Source: Bacteroidota bacterium (GTDB lineage: Bacteria > Bacteroidota > Bacteroidia > Flavobacteriales_F > PHOS-HE28). Taken from it: a stretch of DNA of 8,254 nt. Location of the stretch: NCBI GenBank assembly GCA_023412755.1, contig JAEZCB010000064.1, positions 1-8,254 on the forward strand, read 5' to 3'. The notes beneath the pieces are model-generated. The model was not told the DNA's origin and did not search any database. It saw only the letters and a list, made by a program, of their open reading frames with translations. Of this stretch, positions 1-6,099 are shown in pieces (positions within the stretch are counted from its first letter, which is position 1; every line of letters begins with the position of its first letter). A program made the position numbers and the translations under genes.

Positions 1-320
1 TGGGTGTCGAAACCCCTCCAACAGGGTCTGAAATATGGATCGTAGAAAGTGAATAAAAAAAGTGCGCTGTTGTTTTGCGGTAAAGATATTTTCACATGGG
101 CCCAACACTCCCCCCGGCCCGCTAAAATCCTTGTCCTGCGCGGGTTGTAGAAGGTCGCCGTGTTCTCCGCAAGCTTCGTCGCATACCTTGCCATCATCGG
201 TCGAACCATGGTCCGTTGATCCACTTCAACAGCGATCACTTCAGAGTGTGGATGCACGGTGATGAATGGGTTGGTGGCGCCCTCTAATTTAGGTGATCCA
301 ACGGCTCGCGCAACAATGCA
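1..320. other. Left-edge region without a confident gene; unrecognised minus-strand open frame
   Basis: No plus-strand frame here looks like a protein. On the minus strand one frame is open from a TAG at 346-348 down to position 1 (about 115 codons). Its first ATG is at 209 and an in-frame GTG at 257, so a gene starting there would run off the left edge. The part upstream of about position 120 has a balanced composition and reads like protein (for example NPFITVHPHSEV, then MARYATKLAENTATFYNP). The part nearer the edge is AT-rich, has many T-ending codons and looks intergenic (a run of seven A at 55-61). I do not recognise a family. It may be the start of a divergent gene, a decayed remnant, or chance. 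No terminator or RNA gene is evident. Confidence 0.3.
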
Positions 321-353
321 TTTGTATATCAATGCCGCGCCACTTCTACCTTG
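321..353 (+). promoter_or_regulatory. Candidate Bacteroidota-type promoter of the thioesterase gene
   Basis: TTTG lies at 321-324 and TACCTTG at 347-353, with 22 nt between them. This resembles the -33 TTG / -7 TAnnTTTG promoter of Bacteroidota, with one T missing from the -7 box. The ATG begins only 6 nt after the box, so transcription may start at or very near the start codon. The box overlaps the alternative TTG codon at 351, which argues against translation starting there. This is motif matching only. Confidence 0.45.
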
Positions 354-359
354 CGGCAC

Positions 360-767
360 ATGTTCACCCACCAGACCCAGTTGCGCGTACGTTACGGGGA
401 GACCGATCAAATGGGTTATGTGTATTATGGCGACTATGCCGAGTACTTCGAAGTGGGCCGCGTGGAAGCCTTGAGAACACTGGGTTTTCCGTACCGGCGG
501 TTGGAGGAGGAGGGCATCATGCTGCCGGTGCGCACCCTAAGCATAACCTACCACGCGCCCGCCCGGTATGATGATCTGATCACCATACGCACCACCATCG
601 CGGAACCACCCAGCGCACGCATCCGCTTCCTCTACCATATACACAATGAAGCAGGTGCGCTCCTCACCGAGGCAGAGACCGTACTGGTGTTCGTGGATAA
701 GGAGACCATGCGTCCGCGCCGAGCGCCAGAGGCCTTCCTGCAAGCCATGAAAGATCACTTCTTGTAA
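360..767 (+). CDS. Acyl-CoA thioesterase, YbgC/FadM-like hotdog fold (4HBT)
   Basis: A 135-residue single-domain hotdog-fold thioesterase, close to the usual length of about 130-140 residues for the YbgC/FadM group, which hydrolyses short- or medium-chain acyl-CoA in the cytoplasm. The N-terminus carries the family signature: a beta strand (LRVRYGETD, residues 8-16), then QMGYVYYGDYAEYFE leading into the central helix. Asp16 matches the catalytic Asp of the 4HBT family. The later strands end in ETVLVFVDKETMRPRRAPE, which is also typical. An in-frame TTG at 351 would add MRH, but I chose the ATG at 360 because a promoter-like box covers the TTG. The gene stands alone: yigZ converges on it from the right, and no tolQ-like neighbour is visible, although ybgC sits beside tol genes in proteobacteria. 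The acyl substrate cannot be read from the sequence. Confidence 0.9.
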   Translation: MFTHQTQLRVRYGETDQMGYVYYGDYAEYFEVGRVEALRTLGFPYRRLEEEGIMLPVRTLSITYHAPARYDDLITIRTTIAEPPSARIRFLYHIHNEAGALLTEAETVLVFVDKETMRPRRAPEAFLQAMKDHFL

Positions 768-772
768 GGTGT

Positions 773-867
773 TTGGGCGTGCCCCGCCGGGAGCGGGTCG
801 CGCTATCCACTATACTCCTCGTGCGCCTTCGGCGCCCTGCGGGGTGCCGTTCCTATCGCTCACGCAA
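773..867. repeat. REP-like palindromic intergenic repeat of Bacteroidota type
   Basis: A 95-bp block begins TTGGGCGTGCCCC and ends CCTATCGCTCACGCAA, with GGGTCGCGCTATCC inside. The outer ends form an imperfect inverted repeat around GCGTG / CACGC. It contains two perfect 5-bp hairpins: CCCGC 783-787 with GCGGG 793-797, and GCGCC 823-827 with GGCGC 831-835 (loop TTC). From memory, this skeleton matches a repeat scattered between genes of many Bacteroidota, in which the hairpin cores vary and the flanking boxes are kept. The block lies between the convergent 3' ends of the thioesterase and yigZ genes, so it could also help end or stabilise both transcripts. Only one copy is present in the window, so its repetitive nature cannot be shown here. 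Confidence 0.6.
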
Positions 868-872
868 CTGTG

Positions 873-907
873 CCTGCAAGGCATCGCGTTCCTGCAAGAT
901 CTGCGTT
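873..907. repeat. Two-copy imperfect tandem repeat of 17-18 bp
   Basis: Copy 1 (873-890) is CCTGCAAG-GCATC-GCGTT. Copy 2 (891-907) is CCTGCAAG-ATCT-GCGTT, with the next two bases again CC. The outer 8-mer and 5-mer are identical and only the 4-5 nt between them differ. A short hairpin, TGCCT 871-875 with AGGCA 879-883, overlaps the first copy. The repeat starts 6 bp after the REP-like element and lies in the non-coding gap before yigZ ends. The same 8-mer CCTGCAAG also occurs at 737-744 inside the end of the thioesterase gene, probably by chance. Its function is unknown. The rest of the gap to 968 shows nothing recognisable. Confidence 0.5.
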
Positions 908-968
908 CCGGATCGGCGTGTTCGCAACCAAATAGAATGAGCGAGTGATGATGATCGCCACATCGAGC

Positions 969-1559
969 CTACCGCACCTGCATACCACGTGCTATCCACC
1001 GCGCCGTGCACTGCTCCACCATGCTCTTCGGTACAGCCACCACCGCATCCACCAGGGCCGCGAATCGGCTTTCCACCACATCTCCTTCAAGGGTCTGCAG
1101 CTCACGCTTCACCATCTCGAATTGTGCATGCGTGCAGGTGATCGATATCTCTTCACGCACCATGTGTTCCACCACCTGTGCATCATCCAACACCATTTGT
1201 GCCGCTCCTCCATACGCCTTTATCAATCCGGCCTTTCCGAGCAATGTGCCGCCGAAGTAGCGCACCACCACCACCGCGGTATAAGTAAGGTTCGCGCTAA
1301 GGATCCGGTTCAAGATCGGCCTGCCAGCGGTGCCAGCAGGTTCGCCCGCATCGTTCGCACGTTGGTGATCCCCATCATCACCCAGAACCCACGCGTAGCA
1401 CACATGCCTGGATGTATGGTGCTCCTTCGCTATCACATCCACCCGCTTCTTGAATTCCTCCTGATCACGGATGGGGAACGCGTATGCTATGAAACGGCTG
1501 GCCTTCTCCCGCAACACCGCATGTGTCTCGCCAATGATCGTCCGGTAGCGATCGCTCAT
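969..1559 (-). CDS. yigZ: YigZ/IMPACT family protein (UPF0029)
   Basis: A 196-residue cytoplasmic protein of the YigZ/IMPACT family, the usual length of about 200. The N-terminal IMPACT domain shows its hallmarks in order: KASRFIAYA (residues 19-27), HVCYAWVLG (52-60), NDAGEPAGTAGRPIL (69-83) and VVVVRYFGGTLLGKAGL (96-112). The C-terminal part (about 135-194) is the ferredoxin-like DUF1949-type domain. The molecular role of bacterial YigZ is not settled; eukaryotic IMPACT/YIH1 proteins regulate the kinase Gcn2. I chose the ATG at 1559 because it overlaps the permease stop in an ATGA, a typical coupled start. A longer frame to 1610 would add 17 residues (MDRHRVRGAGTGADLER) that lie wholly inside the permease gene and match nothing in the family. 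It is the last gene of the ribD cluster and converges on the thioesterase gene. Confidence 0.92.
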   Translation of the reverse strand: MSDRYRTIIGETHAVLREKASRFIAYAFPIRDQEEFKKRVDVIAKEHHTSRHVCYAWVLGDDGDHQRANDAGEPAGTAGRPILNRILSANLTYTAVVVVRYFGGTLLGKAGLIKAYGGAAQMVLDDAQVVEHMVREEISITCTHAQFEMVKRELQTLEGDVVESRFAALVDAVVAVPKSMVEQCTARWIARGMQVR

Positions 1560-2404
1560 GCGTTCAAGATCAGCACCAGTGCCAGCACCGCGAACCCGAT
1601 GCCTATCCATTGTGCTTTACGCAGCCGTTCGCCAAAGAGGAATATGGAGGCAACTGTGGCGAACATGATCACACATACGTTCATCAAGGGGTATACGCTG
1701 CTGGAGGGAAGTCCGCTGTATGCGAGTGCGCGCACGATCATCAACAAGGCCGCATAGTTCAATACCCCAAGCAGCCCACCACCGATCAGTACACCGGGGT
1801 CGGTAAAGGTGGCGAAACCATCACGCAAGGCAACATGGACCACCGAGAGCAGAGCGGCAGAGATGAAGCAGAGGGCCGGGAACACCGCTTCAGTAGCGGG
1901 TGTAAGGTGCATGCGCTGCATCCAGTTCACGCTGATGTCGATGACCGCGTTGCCCAGAAAGATGAGCAAAGGCAGCAGCCATGCACCGCGCACTCCACCG
2001 GATCCCTTCACCAGCGATGATAAGGTGACGCCCACCAACGCCGCCACGATCCCCAGCCAACCGATCCATCCAGGCCGGTCTCCATATAACACCACCGCCG
2101 CGATCACCGTGAGCACAAGGCTCATCCTGCTTGCCACAGTTGTCGCTGCCAGGCCGGCACGTTGTGCCGAAAGTCCGGTGAGGTAGAAGATCAACAGGAA
2201 CAGGATGCCAATGCCGATCGCAGGTATCCAAAGGTTGGCAATGTCGCCTGCCTGCCATGGCGGCGCGTAAAGGGTTCCGAACGCCAGCGCCACCAGGTAG
2301 TTCACCGAGATCGCCGGCATCAGGGGGATCTCGCGCCGATCGAATACTTTGAAGAGCATGAAGAGGGAGGCCATCAAGGCCGCGGCCGCGATCACCAGTA
2401 CCAT
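1556..2404 (-). CDS. EamA/DMT-superfamily transporter
   Basis: A 282-residue very hydrophobic inner-membrane protein with about ten predicted helices in two halves, as expected for the 10-TMS drug/metabolite transporter group. The two halves end in similar stretches: LYGDRPGWIGWLGIVAALVG (residues 106-125) and FGERLRKAQWIGIGFAVLAL (257-276), the internal EamA duplication. The conserved NYLVAL motif is at 35-40. The substrate cannot be told from the sequence. Its start overlaps the end of ribD by 13 bp and its stop overlaps the yigZ start by 4 bp, so the three genes are probably one transcript with coupled translation. Some DMT proteins (RibN) carry riboflavin, so a flavin-related role is possible given the ribD neighbour, but this is inference from position; metabolite or amino-acid export is equally open. 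Confidence 0.88.
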   Translation of the reverse strand: MVLVIAAAALMASLFMLFKVFDRREIPLMPAISVNYLVALAFGTLYAPPWQAGDIANLWIPAIGIGILFLLIFYLTGLSAQRAGLAATTVASRMSLVLTVIAAVVLYGDRPGWIGWLGIVAALVGVTLSSLVKGSGGVRGAWLLPLLIFLGNAVIDISVNWMQRMHLTPATEAVFPALCFISAALLSVVHVALRDGFATFTDPGVLIGGGLLGVLNYAALLMIVRALAYSGLPSSSVYPLMNVCVIMFATVASIFLFGERLRKAQWIGIGFAVLALVLILNA

Positions 2405-3462
2405 GTGGGATCCACGTTTTGGTGCATATTGGTGTTCACATGCAGATGCATCATGTCACCATCCAGATCGAGTGTGCGTTGTGGAGGTGGCAAGCCAATG
2501 GGTGTGGGTGTACCATTTCCAAAACTTGCGGTGCCCGTGATCACACGCGCTTCATCCCACAGACCCTGCGCAAGGAAGGCGTTCAGCAGACCAGCACCAC
2601 CTTCCACTAGCATGGATCGGATCCCCCGTTGATGCAGTTCCTGAAGCAGCACCTTCAGTGGATCATCATCCGCTATCGTTACCTGTTCCACGTGTTTCAG
2701 ATCAGCACGCAGCGCACGCGTGAAGAGCAGGGTGGGAGTGGTGCGATCATAGACCTTCGATCCTGCGGGCGTGACACCTGCACGATCCAGCACCACACGC
2801 AACGGCTGCCGCCCGTGCACCAGCCTTGTTGTTAGCTGCGGATCATCATTGATCACCGTGCGGCTGCCCACCATGATCGCCTGTTCCTCACTGCGCCACC
2901 GGTGCACCAGTATGTGGCTGGTGTCGTTACTTATCCGCTGCACAACGCGGCCCTGCCGCGGTTGCTGGTCCAGAAAGCCATCGGCCGAGCGCGCCCATTT
3001 CAAGATGATGTAAGGCCTGCCCTTTTCCACCGAAGTGAGGAACCGCCTTTGTTGCCACCGGCACGCCTCCTCTTCCACGCCGGTCTCCACGGTGATGCCT
3101 GCGGCTTTCAGCTTTTCTATGCCTTTGCCTGCCACTTCCGGAAAAGGATCGCGTTGCCCGATCACCACATGCTTCACGCCCCGCTCGATCAGCAGGTCCG
3201 TGCATGGTGGTGTCTTCCCGAAATGTGCACATGGTTCAAGGTTCACATACATCACCGCATCCTGCGGCACTGCGCCATCCCCGAATTGCCGCAGGCACTC
3301 CACTTCCGCATGCGGGCCACCGTAGCGCTTGTGCCACCCTTCGGCGAGTATGCGATCCCCCTGCACCAGTACCGCACCCACCAACGGATTCGGTGCCACC
3401 AGACCGGCGCCGTTCCGTGCCAGTTGCGAACACCGCAGCATCCAGGTGGCATGATCCATCAT
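2392..3462 (-). CDS. ribD: Bifunctional pyrimidine deaminase / reductase RibD (riboflavin synthesis)
   Basis: Catalyses two steps of riboflavin synthesis from GTP: zinc-dependent deamination of the diaminopyrimidine, then NADPH-dependent reduction of the ribose side chain. The 356 residues match the normal two-domain length. The N-terminal deaminase domain (about 1-140) has APNPLVGAV (23-31), the zinc and catalytic motif GGPHAEVE (His51, Glu53) and EPCAHFGKTPPC (zinc ligands Cys78 and Cys87). The C-terminal reductase domain (about 148-345) has KWARSADG (155-162), VGSRTVINDDPQLTTR (198-213) and LVEGGAGLLNAF (285-296). I chose the first codon of an ATGATG pair at 3462, because MMDHATWMLRCSQLA aligns with typical family N-termini. 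A frame starting at 3504 adds 14 unsupported residues and covers a promoter-like box. It is the first gene of the ribD-permease-yigZ unit. No FMN riboswitch is visible upstream. Confidence 0.96.
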   Translation of the reverse strand: MMDHATWMLRCSQLARNGAGLVAPNPLVGAVLVQGDRILAEGWHKRYGGPHAEVECLRQFGDGAVPQDAVMYVNLEPCAHFGKTPPCTDLLIERGVKHVVIGQRDPFPEVAGKGIEKLKAAGITVETGVEEEACRWQQRRFLTSVEKGRPYIILKWARSADGFLDQQPRQGRVVQRISNDTSHILVHRWRSEEQAIMVGSRTVINDDPQLTTRLVHGRQPLRVVLDRAGVTPAGSKVYDRTTPTLLFTRALRADLKHVEQVTIADDDPLKVLLQELHQRGIRSMLVEGGAGLLNAFLAQGLWDEARVITGTASFGNGTPTPIGLPPPQRTLDLDGDMMHLHVNTNMHQNVDPTWYW

Positions 3463-3469
3463 CGGGTCG

Positions 3470-3477
3470 CAAAGTTG
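3470..3477 (-). promoter_or_regulatory. Candidate -7 box upstream of ribD
   Basis: On the minus strand the bases read CAACTTTG followed by C, seven of eight positions of the Bacteroidota TAnnTTTG box, ending 7 nt before the first ATG of ribD. No TTG at 17-23 nt further upstream supports it. If real, the ribD mRNA would begin at or next to its start codon. The 148-bp stretch 3463-3610 otherwise holds only a weak inverted repeat (CGGCC 3551-3555 with GGCCG 3565-3569) and no gene. Confidence 0.3.
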
Positions 3478-3610
3478 GTGATACAATGCCTGACGAATTC
3501 CCACTCTTGCTGGGATGCTCCTGGTGTTGGGGGTCCGGTGGTATCATCTGCGGCCAGGTCATGCGGCCGGTCGGTGGGTACGCAAGGAACGCTTTGTATC
3601 GCGATGCACC

Positions 3611-4048
3611 TCAAGGGGTCCTGTCGCCACTGCTGAAGCCTCCACGTGGTGCAGCGGATCGGCCGCCGATCCAGGCCATGGGGATGTAGGCGCCCATGAG
3701 GTCCAGAACAATGAACCAGGCCGGAGCTGGCAGCATGAAGGCATTAGCGATACCACCGATCAGAAATAGTCCTCCCATGACCAATGCGAAGATCATCTTA
3801 TGGGTCAAAGCGATCGATGCGGCCACCCAGGCACCGGCCAATGTGCCCAACGCATGCGCCAGAAAAGGGAACAAGTAATGTATGGCGGTGAATCGGGGCA
3901 TGGCGGCTGCCAGCCCTTCCGGTGTGGACACATCTGTTCCGGGTGGCAATTCCACTATGGTGTTTCCCAGCATGAGGAGGCTCATGTTCACAATGCTGCC
4001 AGCGGCGAACCCGGCGATGATGGCAAGGATGTTCCGAAGGATCTTCAT
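3611..4048 (-). CDS. Conserved small membrane protein of unknown function, four predicted helices
   Basis: A 145-residue protein with about four membrane segments near residues 4-27, 57-80, 85-104 and 108-128. The loop after helix 1 is polar (ELPPGTDVSTPEGLAAAMPRF, 33-53 with conserved-looking Pro and Gly), and helix 2 opens with HYLFPFLAHALGT (57-69). Helices 3 and 4 are joined by GGIANAFMLPAPAWF (98-112). I recognise this pattern from hypothetical proteins of Bacteroidota, but know no assigned function. The last 17 residues (SAAPRGGFSSGDRTP region) are polar and probably a free tail. I chose the ATG at 4048, whose MKILRNILAIIAGF start gives a proper first helix; the frame to 4102 adds 18 residues including a Cys and reaches the lipocalin stop. 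It lies 50 bp after the lipocalin gene, on the same strand. A weak TACATTCG box lies at 4066-4073. Confidence 0.8.
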   Translation of the reverse strand: MKILRNILAIIAGFAAGSIVNMSLLMLGNTIVELPPGTDVSTPEGLAAAMPRFTAIHYLFPFLAHALGTLAGAWVAASIALTHKMIFALVMGGLFLIGGIANAFMLPAPAWFIVLDLMGAYIPMAWIGGRSAAPRGGFSSGDRTP

Positions 4049-4078
4049 GTGCGAGATCTGTGGCACGAATGTAAATGC

Positions 4079-4093
4079 ACTGGCACAGCCAGT
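4079..4093 (-). other. Short perfect hairpin just after the lipocalin gene
   Basis: ACTGGC at 4079-4084 pairs perfectly with GCCAGT at 4088-4093 across a 3-nt loop. It begins 5 bp beyond the lipocalin stop codon and 31 bp before the ATG of the small membrane protein. There is no T run after it on the minus strand, so it is not a classical intrinsic terminator. It could slow polymerase, protect the upstream 3' end and set different levels for the two genes, or be incidental. Confidence 0.35.
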
Positions 4094-4098
4094 TCCGA

Positions 4099-4632
4099 TC
4101 ACCGGTCATGCTCCACCCAGATCAGATCGTCCGTGGCATATCCCAATTGCCTGGCTTGGCGTACGTATTCATCCCGGATCCCTTGCGGCATATCAGGGCT
4201 GCGCGAAAGGATCCAGAGATACCGGCGGTCATCGCCGGTCACTAGCGCATGCTGGTAGCCTTGATCCAGTGCGATCACGTTGTATCCGGAATAGAATGGT
4301 CCGAAGAAGGAGACCTTCAACCGGGCCTTGTCCGATCCTTCCACGAATTCGGCTTTGCCGGTGGCTTCGGTCCACTCCTGATCCTCCACATCATAGCCGC
4401 GGTTCACCACGGATATGCCGCCATCTTCCTGGAGGGAATATTCCGCTGTCACATTGTTGAGTCCTTTTTCGAAGCGATGGTCCAGCCGCGCGATCTCGTA
4501 CCATTTTCCCATGTACCGTTCGGCATCGAATGGTTCAACAGTGGCCACTCCCGGAGGTTTGGATGCGGTGCAGGAGTAGAAGCATGCAATGATCAGCAGG
4601 GAAAATTTGAAGGCTCTATGGGTCATAAGCAT
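4099..4632 (-). CDS. blc: Blc-like bacterial lipocalin, probable outer-membrane lipoprotein
   Basis: A 177-residue lipocalin of the Blc/apolipoprotein-D type, which binds fatty acids or lysophospholipids at the outer membrane. A lipoprotein signal (THRAFKFSLLIIACFYSC) ends at Cys21; the lipobox F-Y-S-C is not ideal but is acceptable in Bacteroidota. The first lipocalin motif is YMGKWYEIARLDHRFEKG (residues 40-57) with the invariant G-x-W. YNVIALDQGYQHALVTG (117-133) and DRRYLWILSRSP (135-146) are the strongly conserved Blc strands. The length equals that of E. coli Blc. An ATG two codons later (4626) is equally plausible; the open frame reaches a GTG at 4686 overlapping the mnmE stop, but that would put about 18 extra residues before the signal peptide. 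It follows mnmE by 50 bp and may share its transcript. Confidence 0.92.
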   Translation of the reverse strand: MLMTHRAFKFSLLIIACFYSCTASKPPGVATVEPFDAERYMGKWYEIARLDHRFEKGLNNVTAEYSLQEDGGISVVNRGYDVEDQEWTEATGKAEFVEGSDKARLKVSFFGPFYSGYNVIALDQGYQHALVTGDDRRYLWILSRSPDMPQGIRDEYVRQARQLGYATDDLIWVEHDR

Positions 4633-4646
4633 ATGCGGTATGACCT

Positions 4647-4654
4647 TAAAGATA
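4647..4654 (-). promoter_or_regulatory. Candidate -7 box before the lipocalin gene
   Basis: On the minus strand the bases read TATCTTTA, matching TAnnTTTG except for the last base, 14 nt before the ATG at 4632. It lies in the 50-bp gap after mnmE and could give the lipocalin its own start in addition to read-through. No matching TTG is seen at the right distance upstream, so support is weak. Confidence 0.25.
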
Positions 4655-4682
4655 CACCCACCCGAAAGACCGGTCCTGAGGA

Positions 4683-6035
4683 TCACTTGCCGATGCAGAA
4701 CCTCCCGAAGATGCTTCCGAGCAGATCCTCGCTGGTGATCTTGCCGGTGATCTCGCCCAGATGATGTTGTGCCTTCCGCAGGTCCAGCGAGAGCAATTCG
4801 CCACCCACGCCGGCATCGATGGCCTTCTTGGCATCGAGCAGGGCTGTTCTGGCCCTGGTAAGCGCTTCCAGATGACGCACGTTCGTTACCACGATATCAC
4901 CAGGTCCGCTGTTTAGGGCGTTCACATGTTCCACGAACAACTGTTTCAACGCATCCAATCCCTGCCCGGTACGCGCACTGATGGACAATACCTGGCCCAG
5001 GCTTTTGGCACCCGGCAGGTCGGATTTGTTGAGCACCGGGATCACACGTGGTCCTTCACCGATCCGCTGGCGTAGCATCTCGGCCTCCGTGCGCAGCGCT
5101 CCTTCGCTCATGATGGAGGCATCGGCCAGCAACACCACGATCTGTGCCCCCGCCGCTTTTTTGTAGCTGCGCTCGATACCCAGCTTTTCCACCTTGTTCT
5201 TCGTGCTTCGCAATCCGGCGGTATCGATGAATCGGAATAGCATGCCATCGAGATTCACCACTTCTTCCACCGTGTCCCGCGTGGTGCCTGGTATGTCGCT
5301 CACTATGGCGCGATCTTCCTGGAGCATGGCGTTCAGCAATGTGCTCTTTCCGCTGTTGGGCGCTCCTACAATGGCCACTGGCACCCCTTCACGCACGGCG
5401 TTGCCGAATCGGAAACTGTCAATGAGTTCGGTGCATAGGTCCACCACCCTGTCGATCAGGGCGAGCAGTTCCACCCGCTGCGCGAACTCCACATCCTCTT
5501 CGGAAAAATCGAGTTCCAGTTCGATCAACGCCGAAAGGTCGATCAGTTGTTGGCGCAGTTCATCTATCCGTTCTCCGAACCCGCCGCGCAACTGCTGCAG
5601 CGCGAGCCTGTGTTGGGCTGCGCTCTGGCTGGCGATCAGGTCGGCCACCGCTTCCGCCTGACTCAGGTCCATGCGGCCATTCAGGAAGGCACGTTGCGTG
5701 AACTCGCCGGGGGCGGCCAGTCTTGCACCGGCCTCCACCAAAGCGTGCAGCATGCGTTGCTGGATGTACGGCGAACCATGCACGCCGATCTCCACCACAT
5801 CCTCGCCAGTAAAGGAATTCGGCCCTTTGAAGAGTGTCATGATCCCCTCGTCGATCTCGCCATCCATGTCGATCAAGGGCACGTAGTAGGCATGGCGGAA
5901 CAAGGGTTCCAACGGCAGGGTGGGGGCCAGGCGCTCTGCGGTGCCAAAGGCCTTGGGCCCGCTGATCCGCAACACGGCGATACCACCCCGGCCGGGTGGT
6001 GTGCTTATGGCGCAGATGGTGTCGTTGGAGCGCAT
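4683..6035 (-). CDS. mnmE: tRNA modification GTPase MnmE (TrmE)
   Basis: With MnmG, MnmE installs the carboxymethylaminomethyl-type group on wobble uridine U34 of certain tRNAs, using GTP, a folate one-carbon unit and FAD. The 450 residues match the family (E. coli 454). The N-terminal folate-binding domain (1-118) begins NDTICAISTPPGRGGIAVLR and contains HGSPYIQQRML (86-96) and PGEFTQRAFLNGRMDL (109-124). The G domain sits inside the helical domain: G1 GAPNSGKS (224-231), G2 GTTRDT (250-255), G3 DTAG (271-274) and G4 NKSD (336-339). The protein ends FCIGK, with the catalytic Cys447 of the C-[ILV]-G-K tail. I chose the ATG at 6035 because MRSNDTICAI is the family N-terminus; the open frame reaches 6209, but those 58 residues are His- and Arg-rich, unlike the family, and overlap the divergent receptor gene. 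Confidence 0.97.
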   Translation of the reverse strand: MRSNDTICAISTPPGRGGIAVLRISGPKAFGTAERLAPTLPLEPLFRHAYYVPLIDMDGEIDEGIMTLFKGPNSFTGEDVVEIGVHGSPYIQQRMLHALVEAGARLAAPGEFTQRAFLNGRMDLSQAEAVADLIASQSAAQHRLALQQLRGGFGERIDELRQQLIDLSALIELELDFSEEDVEFAQRVELLALIDRVVDLCTELIDSFRFGNAVREGVPVAIVGAPNSGKSTLLNAMLQEDRAIVSDIPGTTRDTVEEVVNLDGMLFRFIDTAGLRSTKNKVEKLGIERSYKKAAGAQIVVLLADASIMSEGALRTEAEMLRQRIGEGPRVIPVLNKSDLPGAKSLGQVLSISARTGQGLDALKQLFVEHVNALNSGPGDIVVTNVRHLEALTRARTALLDAKKAIDAGVGGELLSLDLRKAQHHLGEITGKITSEDLLGSIFGRFCIGK

Positions 6036-6043
6036 TCGGTTTG

Positions 6044-6051
6044 CAAGGATA
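6044..6051 (-). promoter_or_regulatory. Candidate -7 box upstream of mnmE
   Basis: On the minus strand the bases read TATCCTTG followed by C, one mismatch from TAnnTTTG, ending 8 nt before the mnmE ATG. The upstream TTG element expected 17-23 nt away is absent. It lies in the 103-bp divergent region shared with the receptor gene and supports the shorter mnmE start, since the longer frame would place it inside the coding region. Confidence 0.35.
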
Positions 6052-6099
6052 CGGCCGTGGAAATTGCCGTGGGGCATCTTCGGGCCATGTCCATGCATC

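Noticed and set aside
96..125. Nine-codon ATG frame (MGPTLPPAR) as a leader peptide
   Set aside because: It has no regulated gene close behind it, no attenuator-like hairpins and no repeated regulatory codons.
62..262. 66-codon plus-strand open frame from a GTG at 62
   Set aside because: Its composition is rich in Ser, Pro and Cys with no motif, and its start region looks intergenic.
1560..1610. 17-residue N-terminal extension of YigZ
   Set aside because: It lies wholly inside the permease gene, while the ATG at 1559 forms a standard ATGA overlap and gives the family N-terminus.
945..1757. 270-codon plus-strand open frame opposite yigZ and the permease
   Set aside because: Its translation is His- and Arg-rich with no domain. 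It lies antisense to two clear family members and is explained by their codon bias.
3551..3569. Inverted repeat CGGCC / GGCCG as a terminator for the small membrane protein gene
   Set aside because: Only five base pairs with a 9-nt loop and no T run; it is expected by chance in GC-rich DNA.
3463..3610. Possible FMN riboswitch upstream of ribD
   Set aside because: The 148-bp space shows none of the conserved FMN aptamer segments I would expect, and a promoter-like box lies almost at the ATG, leaving no room for a leader.
2902..3636. 244-codon plus-strand open frame opposite ribD
   Set aside because: It is antisense to the conserved RibD motifs and its translation is Cys-, His- and Arg-rich without any recognisable pattern.
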